64,000 bases of DNA from Leptospira jelokensis. Its GTDB lineage: Bacteria > Spirochaetota > Leptospiria > Leptospirales > Leptospiraceae. A model generated the notes under the pieces. That model had not been told where the DNA came from, searched no databases, and worked only from the letters and a program-made list of their open reading frames with translations. Positions 35,751 through 44,665 of this stretch are shown one piece after another. The stretch spans positions 496,001-560,000 of the forward strand of contig NZ_RQGH01000026.1 of NCBI RefSeq assembly GCF_004769635.1, read 5' to 3'. A program made the translations under genes and the position numbers. Numbering within the stretch: the stretch's first letter is position 1; every line of letters begins with the position of its first letter.

Positions 35751-36956
35751 TCACTTGGATTCATCCAGAACTAAATCTACGAAAAATGAATAACCCATCT
35801 CATTCACTCGTGAGTATACGATCACTTTCTTTTTTAAAGTTTTATCCCAATACGGGTCACTGACTTGCCAAGACTCAGAATCGCGAAACACTTGTTTCAC
35901 GTGTTTATAAAAAAATGGCATATACGACCAGTTTTTCTGTAAAAATGACATATTTTCAATAAATCCAGAATCACTCGTTCTCTCATAATAAGGTGAAACT
36001 TGTGTCCCTTGCCAATCGGTTACATATACCCTTTGTATCATTGGATCTAATTTAAAAAAACTTTGTGGATCAATGATCACACGATTGTCCAATTTAATTG
36101 TTTTTAATTGCAAAGACATTAATTTCGTTTTGATTAATTTTTCAAATTCAATTTCCTTTGCGACTTCCTTACGTTTATTCTCATGATAAATTTGCAAACG
36201 AGGGACAACTACATCACAAATACTTTGTTTCTCTTCATTGTATTCAGCTGGCCTTCCCAAATAATAACCTTGCAGTAAACTTGCACCAGAATTCACGGCT
36301 TGGTATAACTCTTCTTCTGATTCAATCCCTTCAAATAATAATTGAGAGCCAATGCTTAACGAAATTTGTTTTAGGTATTCAAGGATCGATTGGTATTCTC
36401 GTTTTTCGATGGATTTTTTTAGAAGATTCAAATCAATTTTGATGATATCAGGTTTAATTGCACCTAACCTTTCTAAGTTGGATGATTCCGATCCAACGTC
36501 ATCTAATGCAATCCCAAATCCTTGTTCTTTGAGAAGTTCAACACCTGCTGCGAGTACATCCGTTCCAAAACTACCAGATTTTTCTGTGATCTCGATGACA
36601 ATTCGATTTAATGATACCCCGTGGTGTTTGACAATTTCCGTGATGGGAAGGACATTCCCCTTACATTCTTCATATTCTAAAATCACCTGGTCGGGAGACA
36701 TATTGACAAAGAGTTGGTCATTCGTGTTTTTGATTTTTTCTAAGGAGATACTAAGTAACTCTCGATCGATCACTGACATCCGGAGTGGAGTCACATTCGG
36801 TTCAGAAAATTCGGGAACCAGTGCCAATTGCCCACTCCCATCCCGGACACGACCTAGGGATTCGTACGCCACCACATTCTGTTCTTCCACAGAAAAGATG
36901 GGCTGGAGTAAGGGGACATATTGTTTTTGTTTGGTCACTTCCAAAGCGCTTACCAT
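35751..36956 (-). CDS. EAL-domain protein with YkuI-type C-terminal domain
   Basis: This 401-residue protein has an EAL domain at about residues 15-250. The signature is ESL (Y31-E32-S33-L34), with EITEKSG, LDDVGSES, IIKIDLNLL, LFEGIES and QGYYLGRP downstream, so metal and Lys residues are largely kept. The C-terminal 150 residues resemble the PDC-like part of YkuI (VYVTDWQGTQVSPYY). It may degrade or sense c-di-GMP. Activity is not certain, as some YkuI relatives are weak. It is convergent with the MFS gene. Confidence 0.85.
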   Translation of the reverse strand: MVSALEVTKQKQYVPLLQPIFSVEEQNVVAYESLGRVRDGSGQLALVPEFSEPNVTPLRMSVIDRELLSISLEKIKNTNDQLFVNMSPDQVILEYEECKGNVLPITEIVKHHGVSLNRIVIEITEKSGSFGTDVLAAGVELLKEQGFGIALDDVGSESSNLERLGAIKPDIIKIDLNLLKKSIEKREYQSILEYLKQISLSIGSQLLFEGIESEEELYQAVNSGASLLQGYYLGRPAEYNEEKQSICDVVVPRLQIYHENKRKEVAKEIEFEKLIKTKLMSLQLKTIKLDNRVIIDPQSFFKLDPMIQRVYVTDWQGTQVSPYYERTSDSGFIENMSFLQKNWSYMPFFYKHVKQVFRDSESWQVSDPYWDKTLKKKVIVYSRVNEMGYSFFVDLVLDESK

Positions 36957-37066
36957 CGGATCCTCTTTTTCCTTATCTGTTTTAACAGAAATAAATTCAA
37001 TAAATTAAACATTTCGTTCGAGTAAAAAGGACATATCCGATTGAAATTCGCAATTCCACGGAAGTC

Positions 37067-37094
37067 TTGACCTCTTTTTCCCATCCCTTAGACT
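37067..37094 (+). promoter_or_regulatory. Promoter candidate for the gene at 37102
   Basis: TTGACC (37067-37072) and TAGACT (37089-37094) have a 16-base spacer. The ATG at 37102 is 7 bases after the -10, so the mRNA may be leaderless; no SD is seen. Confidence 0.4.
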
Positions 37095-37101
37095 CTCGCG
37101 C

Positions 37102-38430
37102 ATGAGATACCCCCTCCTCTTTGTTTTATTCTTATTTCCCATCATGTCGGTTCATTCCCAATCGGTGGCCATTTTCCCGAAGGTCCAAAACGAAGGGGCA
37201 TCCGTCACAAACCCCAATCTCTCTTGGCAAATCCAAACTCGCATCACTCCTTCCATTGATGGGCAAAATATTTTTAGCATCCGTTACCACAGTGATGGCA
37301 AATCCGCTCTCATTGGAACAACTGATTTTTATCTCTATCGGATCAGTTTGGTGGATGGCAGTTTGATTTGGAAAATAGAAGCAAAAATGCAGTACCAAAA
37401 AGAATTTGATGGTCCAAAAATTTTTGATGTTTCGCCAGATGGACAATTCTTTTTAAGTTTTGGACAAACAGATCCTAATTCTCAGTCTTCCGAACGGTAT
37501 CTAGTGATTCGATCATCAGCTAACGGAAGTATTACGAAATCCTTTCCAGCGGAAAACTCACTTTTTTATTCTGTGACCGCTGACATCGACTATCGCTACC
37601 CTGGTGATGAAAGTAAAACAAACAGGGAAGAAGCAGGTCTTTCACCCAACTGGATCCTCACCATCGACAATGCAAAATTCATCGAAAATGGAAAAAAGAT
37701 TTTAGTATCCTATAAACATAATATGGAAGGTCCCAATTTTTATGATAGAAGGTTTATGATCTATGATACAGCAACAGGAAATAAATTGAATGACTTTCAA
37801 TTAACAGCAGATCCGAACAGTGCTGATTGGACACAACCGGCTGGGTTTGAAATTGCCCACCTCCAATTACCTTTCCAATACATTCAAAAACGTAATTCCA
37901 TTCTTTATGGAAATGCACATGGCAGAATCCATGAAATCACTCCATCTGTCATGAATCAAAATATGAGTATTGAAATCGTAGAAGAAAAACCAGCAGGTCC
38001 AATTGTATATATACCTCGAAGTGATTCGGAAGATATAGAAACAAAAGACCGTCAAACGATTCGATCTGTTGCCATCACTCCAGATGGTAACCATTTGTTT
38101 TGTTCAGCAGGAGTGGAAACAGGGTTCATCCAATTGTATGGATACAATTTAACCACAAAAAAAGAAATGTTGCGGTCTTCATTCTTTGACGCGGGCGAAA
38201 TCTATGCACCTTCCAATCAAATATTGATCATCGGTGGACTCTACTCCACAGGGAAGGTGTACATCGTCGATACCAAATTAGGTGAACTCTTATTTGTTTC
38301 AAACGATGATGAAAGTTATATACACCCCAATTTGCTCGCAGTCCATCCAAAACAAAAAGAAGTTTTAGGTCTTTCCACTGGCAATCAAATTGTCATCCTT
38401 CGCCCACAAGGAGGGTCCTCTCCATGGTAA
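37102..38430 (+). CDS. Exported WD40-like beta-propeller protein
   Basis: The 442-residue protein has a signal peptide ending near VHSQ. The body has repeated four-strand blades such as IRYHSDGKSALIGTTDFYLYR, VSPDGQFFLSFG and ITPDGNHLFCSAG, as in WD40/YVTN propellers. No catalytic motif is visible, so it is probably a binding scaffold. Its end overlaps the ankyrin gene start by a few bases. Confidence 0.75.
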   Translation: MRYPLLFVLFLFPIMSVHSQSVAIFPKVQNEGASVTNPNLSWQIQTRITPSIDGQNIFSIRYHSDGKSALIGTTDFYLYRISLVDGSLIWKIEAKMQYQKEFDGPKIFDVSPDGQFFLSFGQTDPNSQSSERYLVIRSSANGSITKSFPAENSLFYSVTADIDYRYPGDESKTNREEAGLSPNWILTIDNAKFIENGKKILVSYKHNMEGPNFYDRRFMIYDTATGNKLNDFQLTADPNSADWTQPAGFEIAHLQLPFQYIQKRNSILYGNAHGRIHEITPSVMNQNMSIEIVEEKPAGPIVYIPRSDSEDIETKDRQTIRSVAITPDGNHLFCSAGVETGFIQLYGYNLTTKKEMLRSSFFDAGEIYAPSNQILIIGGLYSTGKVYIVDTKLGELLFVSNDDESYIHPNLLAVHPKQKEVLGLSTGNQIVILRPQGGSSPW

Positions 38431-39599
38431 TCCCATCCATTCGTATCATTACGATCACAAACCTAATTCTTTTTTTATTACTGCAAACAAACCGAATGGA
38501 TGCGAATGATCTCAATCTTTCCCAGATGCGTGATCCCAAAACCATCAAAGAAAAAGTAAACAAAGGATTCGATGTCAATACAAAACGAAGTGAAGATGGG
38601 TATACACTCCTCCATTATGCGGCAGAACTGGGAAATGTAGATCTAACAAAGTTTTTAATTGCGAAGGGAGCAAGTTTGAATGTTCCCATGAAGGATGGAA
38701 ATACCCCACTCGCAATTGCCATCAGTTTTAGTAAAAACGAGATCATTCGGTTATTATTAGAGCAAGGTGTTGACCCAAATTATGCGTTAGGCGAAAAAAA
38801 CTACAACCGCACCCATTTCCATTATTTTATGACAAAAGTTCGGAAATTTGATCCTTCTTTGTTCGCCTTATTTTTAACAAAAGGCGCCAATTTAGAAACG
38901 AAAGATTCGTTCACAGAAACTCCACTCATCACTTTAGCATCTTCCGAATTTAAATTCATCGATCATACCAAAGCATTACTCGATGCAGGCGCAAACACCA
39001 ATGCACAAACAAAATTTGGAGTCACAGCATTAATGAATTCGATTTTCTCTAGAAATTTTGTTTTGGTGGAAGAATTGATCCGTCGCGGTGCCAATTTGGA
39101 GTTAGAAACTTCGGAAGGAAACACAGCGCTTCTTGCCATGATCAATATGGGCAATGACCACCTAGAAAAACCAAAGTTATTCCAAATGTTACTGGATGCA
39201 AAAGCAAATGTGAACCACAAAAATTTTGAGGGTTCTACTGCTTTACACCTCAGCGTGATCGGTAATTCTTTAGAAATACTCACAATCCTTTCCCAACAAA
39301 ATGTGGATTCCAGTATCAAAAATAACAAAGGAGTCACAGCACTCGATCAAGCAATCATCAATGAAAATTGGCAAGCCACCAAAATCCTCTTAACCATCGA
39401 AAAGGATATCGATGGACTAGACAAATACGGTTCCACAAAACTACACAGCGCCATCTTAAATGAAAAATACGAACTCATCCAACTACTACTAGACGCAGGA
39501 GCCGATCCGCAAAAAAAAGATAAATGGGGCAAAACAGCGATTGAATTTGCAGAACGGCAAAACAATCCCAAAGTTTTAAAACTCCTATTGAAAGAATGA
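38424..39599 (+). CDS. Ankyrin-repeat protein
   Basis: The 391-residue protein has a short hydrophobic N-terminus and then about ten ankyrin repeats, for example DGYTLLHYAAELGNVDL, DGNTPLAIAISF, FGVTALMNSIFS, EGSTALHLSVIG and GVTALDQAII. Ankyrin repeats bind proteins. The N-terminal IITITNLILFLLL may be a signal or membrane anchor, so it may act outside the cytoplasm. It is coupled to the propeller gene by overlap and to the RluA gene by ATGA. Confidence 0.85.
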   Translation: MVIPSIRIITITNLILFLLLQTNRMDANDLNLSQMRDPKTIKEKVNKGFDVNTKRSEDGYTLLHYAAELGNVDLTKFLIAKGASLNVPMKDGNTPLAIAISFSKNEIIRLLLEQGVDPNYALGEKNYNRTHFHYFMTKVRKFDPSLFALFLTKGANLETKDSFTETPLITLASSEFKFIDHTKALLDAGANTNAQTKFGVTALMNSIFSRNFVLVEELIRRGANLELETSEGNTALLAMINMGNDHLEKPKLFQMLLDAKANVNHKNFEGSTALHLSVIGNSLEILTILSQQNVDSSIKNNKGVTALDQAIINENWQATKILLTIEKDIDGLDKYGSTKLHSAILNEKYELIQLLLDAGADPQKKDKWGKTAIEFAERQNNPKVLKLLLKE

Positions 39600-40315
39600 A
39601 ACAAAAAACAAACACTCGGTTTTTACCAAAAGGTTTACAGATCATTTTTGAAGACCGAGATTTGCTTGTTGTGGATAAACCAGCAGGCCTTTTGACCATC
39701 GCTACAGAATCAGAAAAATCAAAAACTGCCTATGCTTCTCTGATGGATTATGTGAAAAAGGGAAGTGAAAGGTCCAAACATCGTATCTTCATTGTTCATA
39801 GGTTGGACAGAGATACTTCAGGCATCCTTGTATTTGCCAAAACGGAAATCGCAAAACAAACGTTACAAGAAAATTGGGAAAACACCAAAAAAACTTACGT
39901 TGCTGTCACTCACGGGCATTGGAAAGTAAAACAAGGTACCATCAAATCCTATCTCACGGAATCAAAAGCCCACCGTGTCTATTCCGTAGAGGATCCAAAA
40001 GAAGGAAAATACTCCGAAACAAAATACAAAGTGTTAAAAGAATCCAATTCATATTCTCTATTGGAAATTGATCTGATCACAGGTCGCAAAAATCAAATCC
40101 GAGTGCATTTTGCAGAAAAAGGCCACCCCATCGTTGGTGATACGAAGTATGGCAACCAAACTAAATCCTATCCTCGTATGGCACTCCATTCCCTTTCTAT
40201 CACGTTAACTCACCCTTTTCAGAAACAAATATTCTCTTTTACGACCAAAATTCCCAATTTTATGACAGGCCTTGTCGGTGGTTATGAAATAGAAAGGATA
40301 GAAAATGCAACATAA
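39596..40315 (+). CDS. RluA-family pseudouridine synthase
   Basis: The 239-residue enzyme has the RluA core HRLDRDTSGILVFAK near residue 64, where the Asp is the catalytic nucleophile, and DLITGRKNQIRVHF near 160. It converts uridine to pseudouridine in rRNA or tRNA. No S4 domain is seen, so it is the short type. The target base cannot be told from sequence. It overlaps the HAD gene by 11 bases. Confidence 0.9.
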   Translation: MKQKTNTRFLPKGLQIIFEDRDLLVVDKPAGLLTIATESEKSKTAYASLMDYVKKGSERSKHRIFIVHRLDRDTSGILVFAKTEIAKQTLQENWENTKKTYVAVTHGHWKVKQGTIKSYLTESKAHRVYSVEDPKEGKYSETKYKVLKESNSYSLLEIDLITGRKNQIRVHFAEKGHPIVGDTKYGNQTKSYPRMALHSLSITLTHPFQKQIFSFTTKIPNFMTGLVGGYEIERIENAT

Positions 40316-40946
40316 AGGTTTTATTTTTGATATGGATGGTGTGGTTGTCGACAACCACAAATTCCATTTCCAAGCATGGATGGAGTTCGCAAAAAAATAC
40401 AAATTCCCTCTCAATGCACAAATCTATCGAGATACTTATAATGGAAAAACAAATGCAGATTTGTTCCAAATGATCTTCGGGAATGTCAGTGCAGAAGAGA
40501 TTCAAAACTATGGTGCAGAAAAAGAAAATTTGTACCAAAACTTATATGGTAAGGAAATGAAACCCCATCATGGGATTCTAACTTTCTTCCAACATTTAAA
40601 GTCAAACCAAGTGAAAATTGCACTTGGAACATCTGCCCCCACGATGAATGTTAATTTCACTTTAGACAATTTAGGCATACGATCTTATTTTGATGTAATC
40701 ATCGATGGTTCCATGGTCAAACATGGCAAACCGAATCCAGAAGTGTATACACTATGTGCAAAGGGTTTGGGCTTAGATCCAAAGGATTGTGTGGTGTTTG
40801 AAGACTCTATCGCTGGGTTGCTTTCAGGAAAAGCAGCAGGTTGTTCCATTATGGGAGTTGCCACCTCACACACAATAGACGAATTAAAACCCCATGTGAA
40901 CCAAATCATTTCTGATTTTACCGATCCACTTGTGTTTACTTTATAA
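40305..40946 (+). CDS. HAD-family hydrolase, beta-phosphoglucomutase-like
   Basis: The 213-residue protein has the HAD motif I FDMDGVVVDN with nucleophile Asp9, motif II GTSAPTMN, the Lys in KHGKPNPEVY, and EDSIAG. This fits the beta-PGM/CbbY group with a cap domain. It may act as a phosphatase or sugar-phosphate mutase; the substrate is unknown. The gene ends 2 bases before the convergent response regulator gene. Confidence 0.88.
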   Translation: MQHKGFIFDMDGVVVDNHKFHFQAWMEFAKKYKFPLNAQIYRDTYNGKTNADLFQMIFGNVSAEEIQNYGAEKENLYQNLYGKEMKPHHGILTFFQHLKSNQVKIALGTSAPTMNVNFTLDNLGIRSYFDVIIDGSMVKHGKPNPEVYTLCAKGLGLDPKDCVVFEDSIAGLLSGKAAGCSIMGVATSHTIDELKPHVNQIISDFTDPLVFTL

Positions 40947-40948
40947 TT

Positions 40949-41878
40949 TTATTCCTGAAAATCAGTGAGCAAATTACTGGTTTTACTTGTTAGGTCAATC
41001 CGTATGATTGCAGTCCTTCCTTCATCAATATAAGTTAGGTCATCAAAGGATAATTTTTTCGCCATAAAGATTCCACGGCCATGTGTTTTGAAAGCATTTT
41101 TGGTCATGGCTTCAATTGACAAATACCGTTTCCAATCAAAACCCTTTCCTTGGTCACTGATACGAATTTCTATCCGTTCCTCATTTCGTTCAAAACTAAC
41201 CTTTACAAATTTGTCTTTGTATTCAGGTGTATCAAGTCTTCGGAAGATTTCTTCCATCAGCTTATCGTTGTCATGGAGTTCGGATTTTTCTTGGTATGAA
41301 ATTCCTAAATTTCCATGTTCAATCGCATTGTTTAGAATTTCCATAATCCCAGTTAACACACGTTCCGGATCAGGGCATGCATTGGCCAGTAAGGGTGCCA
41401 GTTCATGTGATTCACGGATCGAACGGATCCGAAATTCACCTGTGATCATATGGCGGAGAGCTCCCATTCCTTTGTGTAGGTCTTCTTTGGCCCTTTGTAA
41501 TTTGATAAAATGTTCCACTGCCGTTTGGACAATCCGAACGAGAAGTGCACGGGAATAAGGTTTGGTTAGATAATAAAAGGCACCAGCATCAAGTCCTTCC
41601 GTCATATCTGTGATAGAACTCATTGCTGTTTGGAAGATGACTGGAATATCTCTATACTTTTCAGAACGTTTGATTTTTTTTAAAAGTTCGATCCCATCCA
41701 TCTTTGGCATCAATCGATCCAATATGATTGCATGAAATAACATCGAACCCGAATTTAAAATTTGAAACGCTTCCTCTCCATCTTTCGCTTTGACAACTGT
41801 AAATCCCTTGTCTGACAAAGATTCTTCGATGATCATCAAATTGATCATTTCATCATCAACGGCAAGTAAATTGATCAT
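40949..41878 (-). CDS. Response regulator with RsbW-like ATPase output
   Basis: The 309-residue protein has a receiver domain at about 1-125 (VDDE near 7, phospho-accepting Asp54 in ILDRLMPKMDG, Lys in LTKPYS). A HATPase_c domain follows at about 160-300, with NNAIEHGN, DQGKGFDW and HGRGIFMAKK, as in serine-kinase anti-sigma factors (RsbW/SpoIIAB type). There is no HisKA. It may control an anti-anti-sigma partner. Its start overlaps the end of the kinase gene by 4 bases, so the pair is coupled. Confidence 0.85.
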   Translation of the reverse strand: MINLLAVDDEMINLMIIEESLSDKGFTVVKAKDGEEAFQILNSGSMLFHAIILDRLMPKMDGIELLKKIKRSEKYRDIPVIFQTAMSSITDMTEGLDAGAFYYLTKPYSRALLVRIVQTAVEHFIKLQRAKEDLHKGMGALRHMITGEFRIRSIRESHELAPLLANACPDPERVLTGIMEILNNAIEHGNLGISYQEKSELHDNDKLMEEIFRRLDTPEYKDKFVKVSFERNEERIEIRISDQGKGFDWKRYLSIEAMTKNAFKTHGRGIFMAKKLSFDDLTYIDEGRTAIIRIDLTSKTSNLLTDFQE

Positions 41879-43491
41879 CGGATTCCTTCACGAGAACATG
41901 GTATTAACATTGTAAAAACTGCTCCCTTATCTTCATGATTTTCTGCATACAAAAGTCCATTATGATCATTTACAATTTCTCTTGAAATCGACAAACCCAG
42001 TCCTGTTCCTTTTGTTCCTGCTTTCACTTGTTTCGATTGGATGAACTTTTCAAAGATTTTATCAAGATCCTCAGGTGGGATTCCTGGACCAAAATCTCGA
42101 ATCTGTATGCCAATCCCTCTGACATAGGACTGAGATTTTCTAGGAATAAATTCTCTTTTTATCAAACTGATCTCTATATTAGTATCATTTGGAATGAATT
42201 TTAATGCATTGGAGATGATATTTCTGATCACTTGTTGGATACGCTCATAATCAAATTCCGCTTCCCAACGTTCTTCCTTATCAAGTAAAACAACTGTGAT
42301 TCCTCTTTTTTCCAAAATCGCTCGCATTTCATTGATCACAAACTTGGTTGTTTCTTTTAAACAGTTCTTTTCGAACAAATACCGCATCTTTCCTGATTCA
42401 AGTTTGGCAATATCGAGTAAGTTTTCCAAAAGAGAAAGCAGTCGTTTGCCCGAAGAATCAATGATTTGAAAGTATTCCTTAATTTTTTCTGGAGTCACAC
42501 TTGCTGACTTTTCCGCGCCAAGTTCTGCATAACTTAAAATGGCATGGATGGGTGTTTTTAACTCATGAGAAATATTCGCAAGAAAAAGAGATTTCATATA
42601 AGATGCTTCTTCAGCAATATTTTTGGACATCTTTAAGTCCATGGTTTGGCTTTCTACCAAGTCTTCTAAATGGTTTCTATATTGGTAAAGTTCTTCCTCT
42701 TGGAGTTTCCGTTGGCTAATGTCTCTGAGAATTCCAGTAAACATTTTACCCGTTTTTGCCTTAAACTCTCCAACAGAAAGTTCACAGGGGAAAATTTCAC
42801 CTGACTTCCGTTGTGCGAATACTTCCCTTCCCACTCCAATGATATGAGATTCTCCAGTTTCTTTATAACGTCGCAAAAATCCGTCATGTTTATCTTTGTA
42901 CTCTGGAGGAATGATGATGGTTACATTTTTTCCAATGACTTCTTCTTGTTTGTAACCAAATGTATTTTCTGCGGTTTTATTAAAAAACTGAATGATCCCT
43001 TCGTCATTGATGATCACAATGGAATCAGCTGCATTTTGTGCCATGGAAAGAAACCTGGATTCACTTTCTAAAAAAGCGTTCTCCAAACGTTTTCGTTCCG
43101 TGATATCACGATGGTTGGACATGATATAACCATCGTAAAGTACAACAAACCGAACTTCCACATGACGAATGTTTGGTTCCTCTCCATAAGAGTACTCTTT
43201 CCAGAATACTAAACTTTTTTTCTCAGTAAGGTATGCGAGTGCTTCGGAAGTAATTTCTCTCAAATACGGTGGAAGGCCGACGCTGATGTGTTGCCCAAGT
43301 AGGAGTTCTGGTTTCTCCCCAATGTTTACAAAACGTGATGTTTTATAATCAACGATGATCCCTTCACGGTTGATTTTCAGCCAAAAGTCTGGATTGGATC
43401 GGAGTAAATTTTCTAATTCCCGGAGCACCTCTTCATGTGGGAAAGCGGACGGGTTTTGCCAAATACGTGATATGGGAGAATTAGAGGGCAT
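41875..43491 (-). CDS. PAS-domain sensor histidine kinase
   Basis: The 538-residue kinase has no membrane helix. Two PAS domains lie at about 20-140 and 150-265 (for example IVIINDEGIIQFFNKTAE). A HisKA region follows with NISHELKTPIHAILSYAEL near residue 310, then a HATPase_c with NIISNALKF, DFGPGIPPEDL and GTGLGLSIS. It probably phosphorylates the receiver domain encoded just downstream. The signal is unknown. The gene overlaps pyrD regulatory sequence on the other strand. Confidence 0.92.
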   Translation of the reverse strand: MPSNSPISRIWQNPSAFPHEEVLRELENLLRSNPDFWLKINREGIIVDYKTSRFVNIGEKPELLLGQHISVGLPPYLREITSEALAYLTEKKSLVFWKEYSYGEEPNIRHVEVRFVVLYDGYIMSNHRDITERKRLENAFLESESRFLSMAQNAADSIVIINDEGIIQFFNKTAENTFGYKQEEVIGKNVTIIIPPEYKDKHDGFLRRYKETGESHIIGVGREVFAQRKSGEIFPCELSVGEFKAKTGKMFTGILRDISQRKLQEEELYQYRNHLEDLVESQTMDLKMSKNIAEEASYMKSLFLANISHELKTPIHAILSYAELGAEKSASVTPEKIKEYFQIIDSSGKRLLSLLENLLDIAKLESGKMRYLFEKNCLKETTKFVINEMRAILEKRGITVVLLDKEERWEAEFDYERIQQVIRNIISNALKFIPNDTNIEISLIKREFIPRKSQSYVRGIGIQIRDFGPGIPPEDLDKIFEKFIQSKQVKAGTKGTGLGLSISREIVNDHNGLLYAENHEDKGAVFTMLIPCSREGIR

Positions 43492-43591
43492 CCATTATTG
43501 TCCTAAGGAAGAATCTAGGAAACATTGTCTTTTTCGGAAAGAAATTGTAAGAAATCGTAGGGAAAAAAGAATCAACGTAAGGATTTTTCCC

Positions 43592-44665
43592 TTGTTTTAC
43601 CATCACCTGATCAAACCCATATTATTCCATTTAGACCCTGAATCAGCACACCATTTAGTCGCTACCTTTCTTTCTTTATCCAAAAAAATTCCCTTTTTCC
43701 ATAAAACACTCTCTGCCATCTTTCAGTATCCTTCCAGCCGATTGGAACAAACCATCCATGGCATTCGATTTCCTAATCCAGTGGGACTTGCAGCTGGTTT
43801 CGATAAAACAACGGAACTCTTTCCTACCATGATCCATATGGGTTTTGGGTTTATCGAAGTAGGAACCATCACAGCCAAAGCACAACCAGGGAATGAAAAA
43901 CCAAGGCTCTTCCGTTTTCCAAATGCCAAAGCACTCGTGAATCGAATGGGTTTCAATAATCCAGGCGCAGACCAAACCGAAATCAATTTAAAGAACCAAC
44001 AAAAGTTGGGAGTACGAGGGATCAATGCTGGAAAGTCCAAAGTCACGGCTTTGGAAGATGCAGTGAGTGATTATGTTTATACATTAAAAAAACTGATCCC
44101 TTATGGGGATTATGCGGTGATCAACATCAGTTCACCCAACACGCCAGGTTTACGTTCTTTACAATCCAAACAAAGTTTGATCGATCTCATCCAAGGCATC
44201 CAAAAGGAATTCCAAAACTCATTTCCTATTCCACTGTATTTAAAATTTGCTCCCGACTTAACGGAAGAAGAACTCATTGAAAATCTCAAAGTATGTTTGG
44301 ATTACAAAATTAGTGGAGTGATCCTCACGAATACCACACTCGACAAACAAAGCCTAGGTGAAGACAATCCTCCAGAAGGTGGATTGTCTGGTGGACCACT
44401 ATTCGAAAAATCACTTCGTTTTGTTTCCCTAGCTTATAAAACCTTACAGGGAAAAATTCCAATCATTGGCGTTGGTGGGATCGACACAGGAGAAAAAGCA
44501 CTTCAGATGATGGAAGCCGGTGCCAACCTCATCCAAATTTATACTGGTTATATCTATGAAGGTCCCTTTTTGCCTTACCAAATTTGTTCTTACCTAGACA
44601 AAGCGGTGAAAGACCGAGGATACCAAAATATCAGCCAACTAGTTGGTTTAGGAAATCGCATATGA
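43592..44665 (+). CDS. pyrD: Dihydroorotate dehydrogenase (quinone), class 2
   Basis: PyrD oxidises dihydroorotate to orotate at the inner membrane with quinone as acceptor, in UMP synthesis. I chose the TTG at 43592 because AAGGA sits 8 bases upstream and the product then starts with the usual class 2 helix FYHHLIKPILFHLDPESAHH. The open frame reaches further upstream but into the kinase gene. Motifs include NPVGLAAGFDK near residue 62, INISSPNTPGLR near 178 with the catalytic Ser, and the FMN-binding IGVGGI near 290. It overlaps the methyltransferase gene by 4 bases. Confidence 0.92.
   Translation: MFYHHLIKPILFHLDPESAHHLVATFLSLSKKIPFFHKTLSAIFQYPSSRLEQTIHGIRFPNPVGLAAGFDKTTELFPTMIHMGFGFIEVGTITAKAQPGNEKPRLFRFPNAKALVNRMGFNNPGADQTEINLKNQQKLGVRGINAGKSKVTALEDAVSDYVYTLKKLIPYGDYAVINISSPNTPGLRSLQSKQSLIDLIQGIQKEFQNSFPIPLYLKFAPDLTEEELIENLKVCLDYKISGVILTNTTLDKQSLGEDNPPEGGLSGGPLFEKSLRFVSLAYKTLQGKIPIIGVGGIDTGEKALQMMEAGANLIQIYTGYIYEGPFLPYQICSYLDKAVKDRGYQNISQLVGLGNRI

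Noticed and set aside
36352..37008. Open frame of 218 codons opposite the EAL gene.
   Set aside because: It lacks any domain and the opposite strand has the full EAL motif set.
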